From positions 372,001 to 436,000 of the forward strand of contig NZ_RWIS01000003.1 in assembly GCF_003944705.1 (NCBI RefSeq): DNA of 64,000 nucleotides. The letters run 5' to 3'. The DNA comes from Hymenobacter metallilatus. Lineage in GTDB: Bacteria > Bacteroidota > Bacteroidia > Cytophagales > Hymenobacteraceae. The notes beneath the pieces are model-generated. The model was not told where the DNA came from. It saw only the letters and a list, made by a program, of their open reading frames with translations, and did not search any database. A program made the translations under genes and the position numbers. Position 1 is the first letter of the stretch. Every line of letters begins with the position of its first letter. Positions 1 to 9,133 of the stretch are shown here, one piece after another.

Positions 1-2810
1 GCCAGAGGCAATACCAGGCCCGCCCCGTAGTAGCCCCGGGTCCGGGCGCTGAAGGAAAGGCCAGCTACTATTTTGCCTAGCCCCACATCACCGTACACGG
101 CCAGGGAGGTAACCGGCAGGTCGGCTTCCAGGTTGAGAGTGGTAAGCCAGTTCTGAGTGCTAACGGGCACGTAGCCTTTAAAGCCCCCGTCCCGGTCGTC
201 GGTCTGGTGCACCTGGGCGGTGAAGGCATCGGAAATCTGCTGCCGGTCGAGGTAGGTGTTCTGGTAGCGGTAGTCGTAGCTGCCGCTCAGGCCCATCCGG
301 AAGTCGGCGCTGGATTTCAGGAAGGTGCCCCCGAACACGCGCGCCCGCACCTGCTTCCGGGCGTTGTAGTAGCGGCCGTAAGTGGCCGTGGCCCGGAGCA
401 GGCTGGCCTGCCGGGCACTGTTGTCACTGGAAACATCCGATGACAGGAAGTTCAGCTCCAGGTGGCCCGACCAGTTCTGGAGGGCATTCCCGTCGCTGAT
501 GCGGTATTCCGCCGTCTGAATGCTGCTGGTACGGTTCAGGAAGTCGCTCTGCACGGAGGTATTGGCAAACCGGACCCAGTGCTGGGCGCGGTTATAGGCC
601 GAATGCGGCAGCTGCAGGGTGAGGCTGGGCTCAATTTTGCTGAACCGCTCAAACCGCGTCAGCTGTACCTTGGTGATAAGCTGGCGCACATTGGTGCGGG
701 GCAATACGTTCAGCGACACGCTGCCGATGCCGTTTATCTCCGCCCGGTTGAAGCTGAACATGGGCATGGCCAGGAAATTCAGGCGCTTCGGGGCCAGCAG
801 GTTCGTGTAGAAGGCCGCGCCCAGCATAAACTTATCGGCGGTGTTGGCCCCCAGCACCGGCACCCAGTTGATGAAGTGCCGGTCCCAGCGCTCCACGCTG
901 GCCAGGGGCTTCAATTGCAGGGGCTCCCAGGTCGGGAAGCTGCCCTCCAGCTGGCGCTGGTCGTCGCGGCGGTTGAGCTGGGGCGTGAGGTAGCCGGGGT
1001 CGACTACCACGGCCGCCACCCCCTGGCGCTGGAAGTTGAGCTGGGTTTCGTCCTGCTCTTCATCCTCGGTGCCGCCGAATACGGGCGTCCACTTCAACTC
1101 CAGTACTTTCCCCTGAGCATCCAGGGAGGCCACGGGCACGGCCAGGGGCGCGGGAGAGTCGTTGCGTACCAGCACCTTTACCGTACCGTTCTGCACCAGC
1201 ATATCCGACAGCGCTACCTCGTAGTGGTTCTGGGTAGTGAGCATCTGCTGAAAAAACCAGCCGAGCTTCTGGCCGCTGACTTCCTCAAACACGGCCTGCA
1301 TGTCGGCCGGGTAGGGGTGGCGGAACTGCCACCGCTGGTAGTAGGTGTGCATGGCCTCGTCGAACTTCTCCTGCCCCAGGTAGCCGGCCAGGTATCTCAG
1401 CAGGGAGGCCGTTTTGCCGTACACAATCAGGCCGTAGTTGAGCTTGCCGAATTCCGCCGAAATGGGGCCACTCACCGGCTGGTCGAGGCCCCGGGAGGCC
1501 ATGGCCTGGTAGGGAATCTGGTTGAGGGCGGCGGCCGGCAAACCATCTACGCCCAGCTTACCAGCAATTTTGGGCGACTTCGCCAGAAACTCGAACTGCC
1601 CGGCGGTGGGGTTATCCCGCTCCGCCACCCGGTTTTCGATGTAGGAGTTCACACCCTCATCCATCCACGGAAAATCCCGCTCGTTGGAGCCCAGAATCCC
1701 GTAAAACCAGTTGTGGCCCACCTCATGCACAATGGCCGCAGGTTGCGTTACCGTCACCATCGGGTACTCCATACCTGAGCCGGCGCTTAGGGCTCCATCC
1801 ACGGCCGTGGCGGAGGCGTAGGGATACTCGCCCACCCACTGCGAGTAGTAGGTGAGGGCGTCATTCACATCCTGCAGGCCCTTAATCCACTTCTGCGCAT
1901 CCTTGTTGGTGAAAAGCACCCAGGAAGTTACCTGCCGACCCGAGGGTAGTGTGACGCCGCCTTTCAATACGTTAAACCGCTTATCAGCAAACCAGGCAAA
2001 ATCGTGCACCCGGTCCTGCACGTAGCGCAGGGTTTTGGTTTCCGCCGCCGAAGCTGGAAACTTCAAATCGGAGCCGAAGTCCTGCGGGGTTTTCTTGGCC
2101 GCCGTAGTCGTAGCCAACTGGTCGAGGCGCTGCTGCTCGTCGGGATTCTGGAGTACGCCGGTGGCGCCCACCGTGTAGTTGGCCGGCAGCGTAATGCGCA
2201 CATCAAAGGAGCCGTACTCCGAATAGAACTCGCCCTGGTCGAGGTAGGGCATCGGGTGCCAGCCCTTCTGGTCGAATACCGCCGGCTTGGGGTACCACTG
2301 CGTAATCTGGTAACTCTGGCCCACGTGCCCGAACCGGGAAAACGAGTCCGGAATCTTAACCCGGAAGGGCGTGGTGATGGTGGCGCGCGCCCCGGCAGCC
2401 AGGGGCTGCGGCAGCACCAGCTTGGCCATGTCGGGGCTGGTGGCGTCGTACTCCAGCCGGGCCGGCTGCCCGTTCACCTGAAACTCCAGCCCATCGATGT
2501 AGCCGCGCTGGCTGGGGCTGGCAAACTGAAACTTCCGGCTGCCGTTGCGCAGCTGCTGGCGGGCAAAGGCGGTGTTGTTGTCCCGGTAGGCATTCGGCCA
2601 CAGGTGAAACCAGATATAGGTCAGTGCCTGGGGCGAGTTATTGGTATAAATCAGCTCCTCACGGCCGCTGAGCAGGTGCTGCTTGTCGTCGAGGGTTACA
2701 TCGATGGAATAGTCGGCCTGCTGTTGCCACGTGGAAGCCGTTTGGGCTTGGGCGAAGATTGGGGCTACCGTTAGGCCGGCCAGGTAAAGTAGTTGTCGGA
2801 TGCGCAACAT
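1..2810 (-). CDS. M1 family metallopeptidase, 3' end truncated by window edge
   Basis: Minus-strand reading from the ATG at 2810 gives MLRIRQLLYLAGLTVAPIFAQAQ (signal peptide); contains AAIVHEVGHNWFYGILGSNERDFPWMDEGVNSYIENR (HExxH plus downstream Glu). Absent from ORF track because no stop lies in the window. Confidence 0.9.
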   Translation of the reverse strand, partial: MLRIRQLLYLAGLTVAPIFAQAQTASTWQQQADYSIDVTLDDKQHLLSGREELIYTNNSPQALTYIWFHLWPNAYRDNNTAFARQQLRNGSRKFQFASPSQRGYIDGLEFQVNGQPARLEYDATSPDMAKLVLPQPLAAGARATITTPFRVKIPDSFSRFGHVGQSYQITQWYPKPAVFDQKGWHPMPYLDQGEFYSEYGSFDVRITLPANYTVGATGVLQNPDEQQRLDQLATTTAAKKTPQDFGSDLKFPASAAETKTLRYVQDRVHDFAWFADKRFNVLKGGVTLPSGRQVTSWVLFTNKDAQKWIKGLQDVNDALTYYSQWVGEYPYASATAVDGALSAGSGMEYPMVTVTQPAAIVHEVGHNWFYGILGSNERDFPWMDEGVNSYIENRVAERDNPTAGQFEFLAKSPKIAGKLGVDGLPAAALNQIPYQAMASRGLDQPVSGPISAEFGKLNYGLIVYGKTASLLRYLAGYLGQEKFDEAMHTYYQRWQFRHPYPADMQAVFEEVSGQKLGWFFQQMLTTQNHYEVALSDMLVQNGTVKVLVRNDSPAPLAVPVASLDAQGKVLELKWTPVFGGTEDEEQDETQLNFQRQGVAAVVVDPGYLTPQLNRRDDQRQLEGSFPTWEPLQLKPLASVERWDRHFINWVPVLGANTADKFMLGAAFYTNLLAPKRLNFLAMPMFSFNRAEINGIGSVSLNVLPRTNVRQLITKVQLTRFERFSKIEPSLTLQLPHSAYNRAQHWVRFANTSVQSDFLNRTSSIQTAEYRISDGNALQNWSGHLELNFLSSDVSSDNSARQASLLRATATYGRYYNARKQVRARVFGGTFLKSSADFRMGLSGSYDYRYQNTYLDRQQISDAFTAQVHQTDDRDGGFKGYVPVSTQNWLTTLNLEADLPVTSLAVYGDVGLGKIVAGLSFSARTRGYYGAGLVLPL

Positions 2811-2947
2811 AGGATGAGGGGAAGAGAACAAAGCGGCAACGAAAGTAGCCGTTCGGGGCGAGACCCCCGAAGAACCTTCTGAAAAAGCACACGTTTGCCA
2901 CCTACACCCATCCATCACGCTACCTGGTAGCCCAACCCATTCGTATT

Positions 2948-3370
2948 ATGTCGTACCACAAACTGCCCAAGGACGATACCCAGCACCAGAATCACCTCGA
3001 CGGTGCCATCAATCTGCTCACTGGCAACCTCCAGGAAGAAGCTGAGCGTGCCGGCCTCGACAACAATTTCCAGCGCTGGATTGAAGACCTTAAGGACGCC
3101 AACAACCCCGAGCTGCACCAACTGGTAGTTGATTTGCAGGAGCTGAAAGCCCACTTCGGTGGGGGCTCCATTGATAAAAATATCGTGGGCCGGCTGCTGC
3201 ACCGCCTGGGCACTGCCACGAGCAAAGCCGCCATCTTCGCCGAAAACCCCAACACCGCCGACCGGATTGGCAAGCTGGGCGAGGCCCTGACGGCCGCGGC
3301 CGGGCAAGTGCAAGGCGGACAAACCACGCCCGAGCAGGATTTGCAGCAGGATTCCAGCCAGAACCGCTAG
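2948..3370 (+). CDS. hypothetical protein (140 aa)
   Basis: Clean ORF followed by a strong terminator-like hairpin. Confidence 0.7.
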   Translation: MSYHKLPKDDTQHQNHLDGAINLLTGNLQEEAERAGLDNNFQRWIEDLKDANNPELHQLVVDLQELKAHFGGGSIDKNIVGRLLHRLGTATSKAAIFAENPNTADRIGKLGEALTAAAGQVQGGQTTPEQDLQQDSSQNR

Positions 3371-3383
3371 CTAACCTGCGTAA

Positions 3384-3436
3384 CCAAATAGAAACAGCGA
3401 AGCCGGTTTCCTACGCAGGAAACCGGCTTTGCTGTT
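3384..3436. terminator. bidirectional terminator between convergent genes
   Basis: aacagcgaagccggtttc-ctacgca-ggaaaccggctttgctgtt. Confidence 0.75.
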
Positions 3437-3461
3437 ATTAGAAACGCGGAGAGCGGGTAGC

Positions 3462-3836
3462 TTAGGCTACGGTAGCCACTACGCGACGCTTCTCTTTGAT
3501 ACGAGCCGCTTTGCCCGACAGACCACGCAGGTAGAACAGACGGGCCCGGCGCACCTGGCCACGACGAATTACTTCAATCTTGTCGATGTTAGGCGACAGG
3601 AGCGGGAAAATCCGCTCGGTGCCAATCTGGTTCGAAATCTTACGAACAGTGAAGGTTTCGCCGTTCGAGCTGGTGTTCTTGCGCTGGATAACTACGCCCT
3701 GGAACTGCTGAATGCGCTCCTTGTTGCCCTCGCGGATTTTTACGTGGACATTGATGGTGTCACCGGCGGCAAACTTGGGGAAGCTGGCGCGGCGCTCCTG
3801 GGATTCCTGCTGGATAAAATCGAGTAGTACGCTCAT
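3462..3836 (-). CDS. rplS: 50S ribosomal protein L19
   Basis: L19 sequence ([29 protein letters not shown]...[22 protein letters not shown]); operon context. Confidence 0.97.
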   Translation of the reverse strand: MSVLLDFIQQESQERRASFPKFAAGDTINVHVKIREGNKERIQQFQGVVIQRKNTSSNGETFTVRKISNQIGTERIFPLLSPNIDKIEVIRRGQVRRARLFYLRGLSGKAARIKEKRRVVATVA

Positions 3837-4018
3837 GGCTGGAAAAACTGTGAAGGACGGCCGCGCCGCCCTGAAGGGTTTCGGGTAAAGAGGCGCAAAT
3901 ATAGCCCTCTGATTTGATGATTACAACTTCCGTTGTTATTGACTGAGTGACTGAGTGTCTGAGTAGTGCCTTTTTAATAGCTTCAGCCCAAAAAACACGC
4001 AGTTATTCAACTACTCAG

Positions 4019-4693
4019 TTACTCTAAAAGGTCCGGCCGCCGCTCCTGTGTGCGAGCCAGGGCCTGCTCATGGCGCCAGATATCAATTTTCGGAGTATTG
4101 CCCGAAAGCAGAATATCCGGTACCGCAAGGCCTCGCCATTCGGCCGGGCGGGTGTACACGGGGGGCGCCAGCAGGTTGTCCTGAAACGAGTCGCTCAGGG
4201 CCGACTCCTCGTTGCCCAGCACGCCGGGCAACAGCCGCACCACCGCGTCCACCAAAATGGCGGCCCCCAGCTCCCCTCCGCTCAGCACGTAGTCGCCTAC
4301 GCTGATTTCGTGGGTGATGTAGGCCTGCCGGATTCGCTCATCCACGCCTTTGTAATGGCCGCACAGGATCAGCAGGTTTCCCGCCAACGATAACCGATTA
4401 ACCAAGGGCTGCCGCAGCGTGTTGCCGTCGGGAGTCATATAGATAACCGCATCGTACGGTCGCTGCGCCATTAGCTCATCGAAACAGGCGGCAATAGGCT
4501 CCACACGCAGTACCATGCCGGCTCCGCCCCCAAACACATAGTCATCAATCTGACCGTGCTTATTGATGGCGTAGCGGCGCAGGTCGTGCAGCTGAATTTC
4601 GGCCAGGCCTTTCTCCTGGGCCCGCTTCACAATGGAATGGGCGAAGGGACTGACCAGCAAATCCGGCTGGCACGTTACAATGTCAATGCGCAT
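4019..4693 (-). CDS. trmD: tRNA (guanine-N1)-methyltransferase
   Basis: [13 protein letters not shown]...[14 protein letters not shown]...[14 protein letters not shown]...[16 protein letters not shown]; operon order. Confidence 0.97.
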   Translation of the reverse strand: MRIDIVTCQPDLLVSPFAHSIVKRAQEKGLAEIQLHDLRRYAINKHGQIDDYVFGGGAGMVLRVEPIAACFDELMAQRPYDAVIYMTPDGNTLRQPLVNRLSLAGNLLILCGHYKGVDERIRQAYITHEISVGDYVLSGGELGAAILVDAVVRLLPGVLGNEESALSDSFQDNLLAPPVYTRPAEWRGLAVPDILLSGNTPKIDIWRHEQALARTQERRPDLLE

Positions 4694-4715
4694 AGTTCCC
4701 AAGCAGCCGATAAGC

Positions 4716-5297
4716 CTAAGGCGCTACAAATTCGTCGGGCTCATCCCGCTCCCGCGAAGCAGGCGTCAGATACACGTCAAGCAAGCCTTCAGGCAAGTTT
4801 ACGTATAGCTTGCGCGCGTCTTCGTCGGCATGCGAAATCAACTCATCGGCCACTGGAATCAGTACTTCCTGACCCTTGTAGCGCATTGACAGCACGTCCT
4901 GCTGGGGCAACTCGTAGAACGTCTCTACAGTGCCCAACTCACCGAGCTGCTCATCCACCACCAGGAAGCCAATCACATCGTGAAAGTAAAACTGGTCGTC
5001 GGCCAGGTCCGGCAGCTCGGCTAGTGGGCGCCACAGCTTGGCATTCCGCAACGGCTCGGCTTCCTCTATCCGGTCAATACCTTTGAGCTTGAGCAGAGCC
5101 CGCTCACCACTCTGGGGCTGCAGTTTTTCCACGGCATACTCCGTGAGCTTGCCCGGGGCCGTGGGTAGTTCCAGCAGCACCGATTTCAGCTTCCGATACG
5201 GCTCCAGGTCATCCACATCGAAGGTGGCTACCACGAAGCCTTTCAGGCCGTGTGGCTTCACAATGGAACCCAGTTCGTAGCAGTCGTCGAGTGTCAT
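4716..5297 (-). CDS. rimM: ribosome maturation factor RimM
   Basis: [27 protein letters not shown]; between rpsP and trmD. Confidence 0.95.
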   Translation of the reverse strand: MTLDDCYELGSIVKPHGLKGFVVATFDVDDLEPYRKLKSVLLELPTAPGKLTEYAVEKLQPQSGERALLKLKGIDRIEEAEPLRNAKLWRPLAELPDLADDQFYFHDVIGFLVVDEQLGELGTVETFYELPQQDVLSMRYKGQEVLIPVADELISHADEDARKLYVNLPEGLLDVYLTPASRERDEPDEFVAP

Positions 5298-5412
5298 GAG
5301 GTAGGAAGTGAAGAGGGGGAAACGTGCGAAGGTGATGGAGTGGAACAAGACAGCGGCGGGCAGAGCCGTCGACATCCTCGTTACCCCATCACCTTCTTAC
5401 GTAAGCCAGAAA

Positions 5413-5958
5413 CTATGCGCCGGCTTCCTCAGTGGTTTCAGCCGGAGCTTCTGCCTCGGTGGTTTCAGCTTCGGCGGCCGGAGCAGCAGCAGCCAGGGCG
5501 GCAGCCTGCTTGGCGCGCTGTGCTTCAGCGCGAGCTTCGTTTACCTTGGTTTCAGCGGCCAGACGCTGCTTGCGGGCTTCTTCCTTGGCGGTGCCCAGGC
5601 TGGTGCGCTTGCCTTCGATTTTGGCGTCCTTCTGCTCCTTCCAGTCGGTGTAGCGCTGGTCGGCGGTTTCCTGGGAAATAGCGCCTTTGATAACACCCAG
5701 TTGCAGGTGCTTACGGTACAGCACACCGCGGTAGGAGAGCATGGCGCGCACGGTATCCGTGGGCTGGGCACCTTTCATAATCCAGTCGAACGCCTTGTCA
5801 CCATCAAAGTTGATGGTGGCGGGGTTGGTCTGGGGGTTGTAGGTGCCGATTTTTTCGATGAAGCGGCCGTCGCGGGGCGAGCGGGAGTCAGCAACAACGA
5901 TGTCGAACATTGCGGCCTTCTTGCGGCCACGACGGGCGAGGCGGATTTTAACTGCCAT
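5413..5958 (-). CDS. rpsP: 30S ribosomal protein S16 with Ala/Glu-rich C-terminal extension
   Basis: [42 protein letters not shown]. Confidence 0.97.
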   Translation of the reverse strand: MAVKIRLARRGRKKAAMFDIVVADSRSPRDGRFIEKIGTYNPQTNPATINFDGDKAFDWIMKGAQPTDTVRAMLSYRGVLYRKHLQLGVIKGAISQETADQRYTDWKEQKDAKIEGKRTSLGTAKEEARKQRLAAETKVNEARAEAQRAKQAAALAAAAPAAEAETTEAEAPAETTEEAGA

Positions 5959-6095
5959 AAACCGGTTTGGTTAAGTGACGCATCCCGTGCGTCTGGTTGA
6001 AAAATGAGGTGCAAAGGTAATCATAGATTCATCGGATTAAAAGGATTGCACCGTTTCAGCGCATCAGCCGGTCTAAAAGAGAAGGGTTTAAAGAT

Positions 6096-6136
6096 AAAAA
6101 AAAGGCCATTTCTGCATAGAAATGGCCTTTTCACAA
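6096..6136. terminator. hairpin terminator
   Basis: aaaaggccatttctgcatagaaatggccttttcac. Confidence 0.7.
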
Positions 6137-6156
6137 GAAAATATATCTGGGAGAAC

Positions 6157-6912
6157 CTACGCCGCCATGGGTACATCCTGCTGCCACTTGCGCTTCACTT
6201 TCACCACGCCTATTTTATCGAGGGTCCAGATGAAAGCGTAGGTGGGGTCCAGCTCCCACTTCTTCACGCCGAAGTTGACGCGCATGGGCAGCTTGTGGTG
6301 GTTGTTCTGGAACAGCTCCCCGAAGGCCAAAAAGTCGAAGGGCAGGGTGTTTTTGCTATGGTCGTGGTTGTCGAAGTTCTGGTAGCCGTACTTGTGGCCG
6401 CCCCAGTTCACGATGGCGCCGTGGATGGGGCCCATCAGAAAGTGCAGGGGCAGCAGCAGGAACTGCCACCAGGCCGTGGCAAACTGCACGTAGAACAGCA
6501 CGTATAGAGCGCCCCAGCCGATGCGGGAGTACCACTTGTCGCCCAGGTTTTCCACGGCTTCCCACACCGGGTAGTCGCCCTCAAACCGCTCAGCCAGCTC
6601 GTAGCGACGGTTCAGCACATCGTTGTAGATGTTTTTGGTCTTCCACATCATGCTGAACGCATTGGAAGAGTACAGCGGCGAATGGGGGTCCAGCTCGGTA
6701 TCGGAGTAGGCGTGGTGCATGCGGTGCAGCAGCGCGTAAGCCCGGGGCGAGAGGAAGGAAGAACCCTGGCAGATGTAGGTGAACAGAAAGAAAAACCGCT
6801 CCCAGAATTTATTCATGGTGAACATTTTGTGGGCGGCGTAGCGGTGCAGGTAGAACGTCTGCGTGAAGAGCGACAGGTAATAGTGCGCTACGAAGAAAAC
6901 GAGTATTGCCAT
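6157..6912 (-). CDS. acyl-CoA / fatty acid desaturase
   Basis: Histidine boxes HRYAAHKMF, HRMHHAYSD, FQNNHHKLPM; start ATG at 6912. Confidence 0.9.
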   Translation of the reverse strand: MAILVFFVAHYYLSLFTQTFYLHRYAAHKMFTMNKFWERFFFLFTYICQGSSFLSPRAYALLHRMHHAYSDTELDPHSPLYSSNAFSMMWKTKNIYNDVLNRRYELAERFEGDYPVWEAVENLGDKWYSRIGWGALYVLFYVQFATAWWQFLLLPLHFLMGPIHGAIVNWGGHKYGYQNFDNHDHSKNTLPFDFLAFGELFQNNHHKLPMRVNFGVKKWELDPTYAFIWTLDKIGVVKVKRKWQQDVPMAA

Positions 6913-7138
6913 TGGGGCAGAAGGATTAAGGGTCGGAACCGGAAACGGCGGGCACGTTTGAGGGCAGAAGCCCAAATTCCCTGCTAAAGTTCAAGCGCCG
7001 TTTCGCAAAACTACGGCCACCCCTCCCCCAAGTGCAATTCAGCTTCTAAAAAGGACAAAATGTTATTAGCGACGGGACATGAGCAGGGAAACCTGAGACG
7101 ATGAAGCTGTTTAGGAAGTCTGGCAGAACCAATCAGAA

Positions 7139-7249
7139 CGTCATGCTTCATCTGGTGTCCGCTTGTCGAAGCATCTCTACCGCTTCGTTGAACGGCTCAA
7201 CGAAGCGGTAGAGATGCTTCGACAAGCGGACACCAGATGAAGCATGACG
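7139..7249. repeat. long perfect hairpin, 53-bp arms, 5-nt loop
   Basis: cgtcatgcttcatctggtgtccgcttgtcgaagcatctctaccgcttcgttga-acggc-reverse complement. Confidence 0.95.
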
Positions 7250-7278
7250 TTTTTTCGACTTTCTAAACAGCTTCGACA

Positions 7279-7342
7279 AAACAGCAGAAGTGAGACAGAC
7301 GGACCGTTTGGCGAAGTCGTCTGTCTCACTTCTGCTGTTTCG
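7279..7342. repeat. second hairpin (aaacagcagaagtgagacagacg arms), nested in outer inverted repeats spanning 7086-7359
   Basis: Outer gggaaacctgagacga/tcgtctcaggtttccc and a near-perfect aagctgtttaggaagtc/gactttctaaacagctt pair. Confidence 0.85.
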
Positions 7343-7359
7343 TCGTCTCAGGTTTCCCT

Positions 7360-8067
7360 CTAATAATATGCCTCCGCCGCTTCCCAGTGGGCTATGTCGG
7401 GCAGGGGGGCTTTGAAGCACATAGCTTCTTTGGTTACGGGGTGCTGAAACTCCAGCTGGCGGGCGTGCAGGGCAATGCTCACGTCGGGCAAAGGGGCCAG
7501 GAAACCGTACTTCACGTCGCCCACGATGGGGGTGCCGAGGCCCGAGCTGAGCTGCACCCGAATCTGGTGGGGGCGGCCGGTAATGGGGTTCACCTGCAGC
7601 AGCCAGCGCGTGCCGGCCTGGCCCAGCACCTGGTAGTCCAGCTCCGATTTGAGGCCTTGGCCGTGGCGCTCGGTGTAGGCTTTAGTGGTGTTGCGAATGG
7701 GGTCTTTCACCAACCAGTGCGTGAGGTGGCCCTGGGTAGGGGCGGGACACTTACCGGTGAGGGCCCAGTAGGTTTTGTGCACCTTATTGTCGCGGAACAG
7801 CTCGTTGAGGCGGCTCAGGGCCTTGCTGGTTTTAGCCAGGGCCACCACCCCGCTCACAGGCCTATCCAGGCGGTGCGCTACGCCCACGAAGGCGGCACCG
7901 GGCTTTTTGTACTTGAAGCGCAGGTATTCCTCGGCCTTGGCTGAGAGGGGCTCGTCACCGGTTGCATCGCCTTGTACCAGCAGCCCGGCGGGCTTGTTGA
8001 TGATGAGCAGATGGTTGTCTTCGAACAGGATTTCCCGTCCTTCAGCCCACAAATTTGGTCGGTTCAC
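7360..8067 (-). CDS. RluA family pseudouridine synthase
   Basis: INKPAGLLVQGD, AHRLDRPVSGVVALAKTSKAL, GRPHQIRVQL; GTG start. Confidence 0.93.
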   Translation of the reverse strand: MNRPNLWAEGREILFEDNHLLIINKPAGLLVQGDATGDEPLSAKAEEYLRFKYKKPGAAFVGVAHRLDRPVSGVVALAKTSKALSRLNELFRDNKVHKTYWALTGKCPAPTQGHLTHWLVKDPIRNTTKAYTERHGQGLKSELDYQVLGQAGTRWLLQVNPITGRPHQIRVQLSSGLGTPIVGDVKYGFLAPLPDVSIALHARQLEFQHPVTKEAMCFKAPLPDIAHWEAAEAYY

Positions 8068-8077
8068 TCTGGGGAAA

Positions 8078-8197
8078 GAATTAAAAATTAAAAATTAAAA
8101 ATTATGAATTGGCTGAATCCGAACGGTCAATTTGAGCGCATTAGGGAGCCAGTAGCGTAATTTTTAATTTTTAATTCCTCAATTTTTAATTGATTTA
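8078..8197. repeat. A/T-rich period-7 inverted arms between panB and the pseudouridine synthase gene
   Basis: gaattaaaaattaaaaatta (8078-8097) is perfectly complementary to 8158-8177; right arm tract contains panB stop. Confidence 0.85.
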
Positions 8198-9010
8198 ATA
8201 CGCTTCTTCCGAAGTCGGGAAGTCGCGGGCTTTTACGTCCTGAATGTAGCGCTGCACGGCGTCGTGCATCAGGTCGCCCAGCTCGGCGTAGCGGCGCAGG
8301 AAGCGGGGCTTGAACTCCTTGGTGATGCCCAGCATATCGTGCACTACCAGCACCTGCCCGTCCACGTCGGGGCCGGCACCGATGCCGATTACGGGGATTG
8401 TGAGCTTCTCGGCTACCTGCTTGGCCAGGCTGGACGGAATTTTCTCCAGCACCAGGGCAAAGCAGCCGATTTCCTGCAGCAGCAGCGCGTCTTCCAGCAG
8501 TTTCTGCGCCTCCGCTTCTTCCTTGGCCCGCACGGTGTAGGTGCCAAATTTATAAATACTTTGCGGAGTAAGCCCCAGGTGGCCCATCACCGGAATGCCG
8601 GCCGTGAGGATGCGGGTGATGCTGTCCTTGATTTCGGCCCCGCCTTCCAGCTTGATGCCATGCCCGCCCGATTCCTTCATGATGCGAATGGCGGAGCGCA
8701 GGGCCTCGGAGGAGTTGCCCTGGTAGGAGCCAAAGGGCATATCCACCACCACAAAGGCCCGCTTCACGGCCCGCACTACGCTCTGGGCGTGGTAAATCAT
8801 CTGGTCGAGGGTGATGGGGAGGGTGGTTTCGTGGCCGGCCATAACGTTGGAGGCCGAGTCGCCCACGAGCAGCACATCCACGCCCGCCCCGTCCAGAATT
8901 TGCGCCATCGAGAAGTCGTAGGCGGTGAGCATGGAAATTTTTTCGCCGCGCTGTTTCATGGCCAGCAACTGGTGCGTGGTCACGAGTTTGACTTCTTTAT
9001 GCTGAGACAT
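8195..9010 (-). CDS. panB: 3-methyl-2-oxobutanoate hydroxymethyltransferase
   Basis: [45 protein letters not shown]. Confidence 0.97.
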   Translation of the reverse strand: MSQHKEVKLVTTHQLLAMKQRGEKISMLTAYDFSMAQILDGAGVDVLLVGDSASNVMAGHETTLPITLDQMIYHAQSVVRAVKRAFVVVDMPFGSYQGNSSEALRSAIRIMKESGGHGIKLEGGAEIKDSITRILTAGIPVMGHLGLTPQSIYKFGTYTVRAKEEAEAQKLLEDALLLQEIGCFALVLEKIPSSLAKQVAEKLTIPVIGIGAGPDVDGQVLVVHDMLGITKEFKPRFLRRYAELGDLMHDAVQRYIQDVKARDFPTSEEAY

Positions 9011-9133
9011 AGAGGTAGAGAAAAGAGAGGAAGAGAAACCGGAGGCATCGGCCTGGGGCAGGGCAAAAGTGCCTAATTTCTTTCAATCAGATGTCCCCTT
9101 GCCATTGGCAGGGTATACAGGCCGCCGCCGCCG

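Noticed and set aside
462-2774. Long plus-strand ORFs (438 and 256 aa)
   Set aside because: Antisense to the M1 peptidase with HEVGH motif on the minus strand.
7139-7249. Possible insertion sequence end or tRNA-like structure
   Set aside because: No transposase ORF, no tRNA features; kept as a hairpin repeat only.
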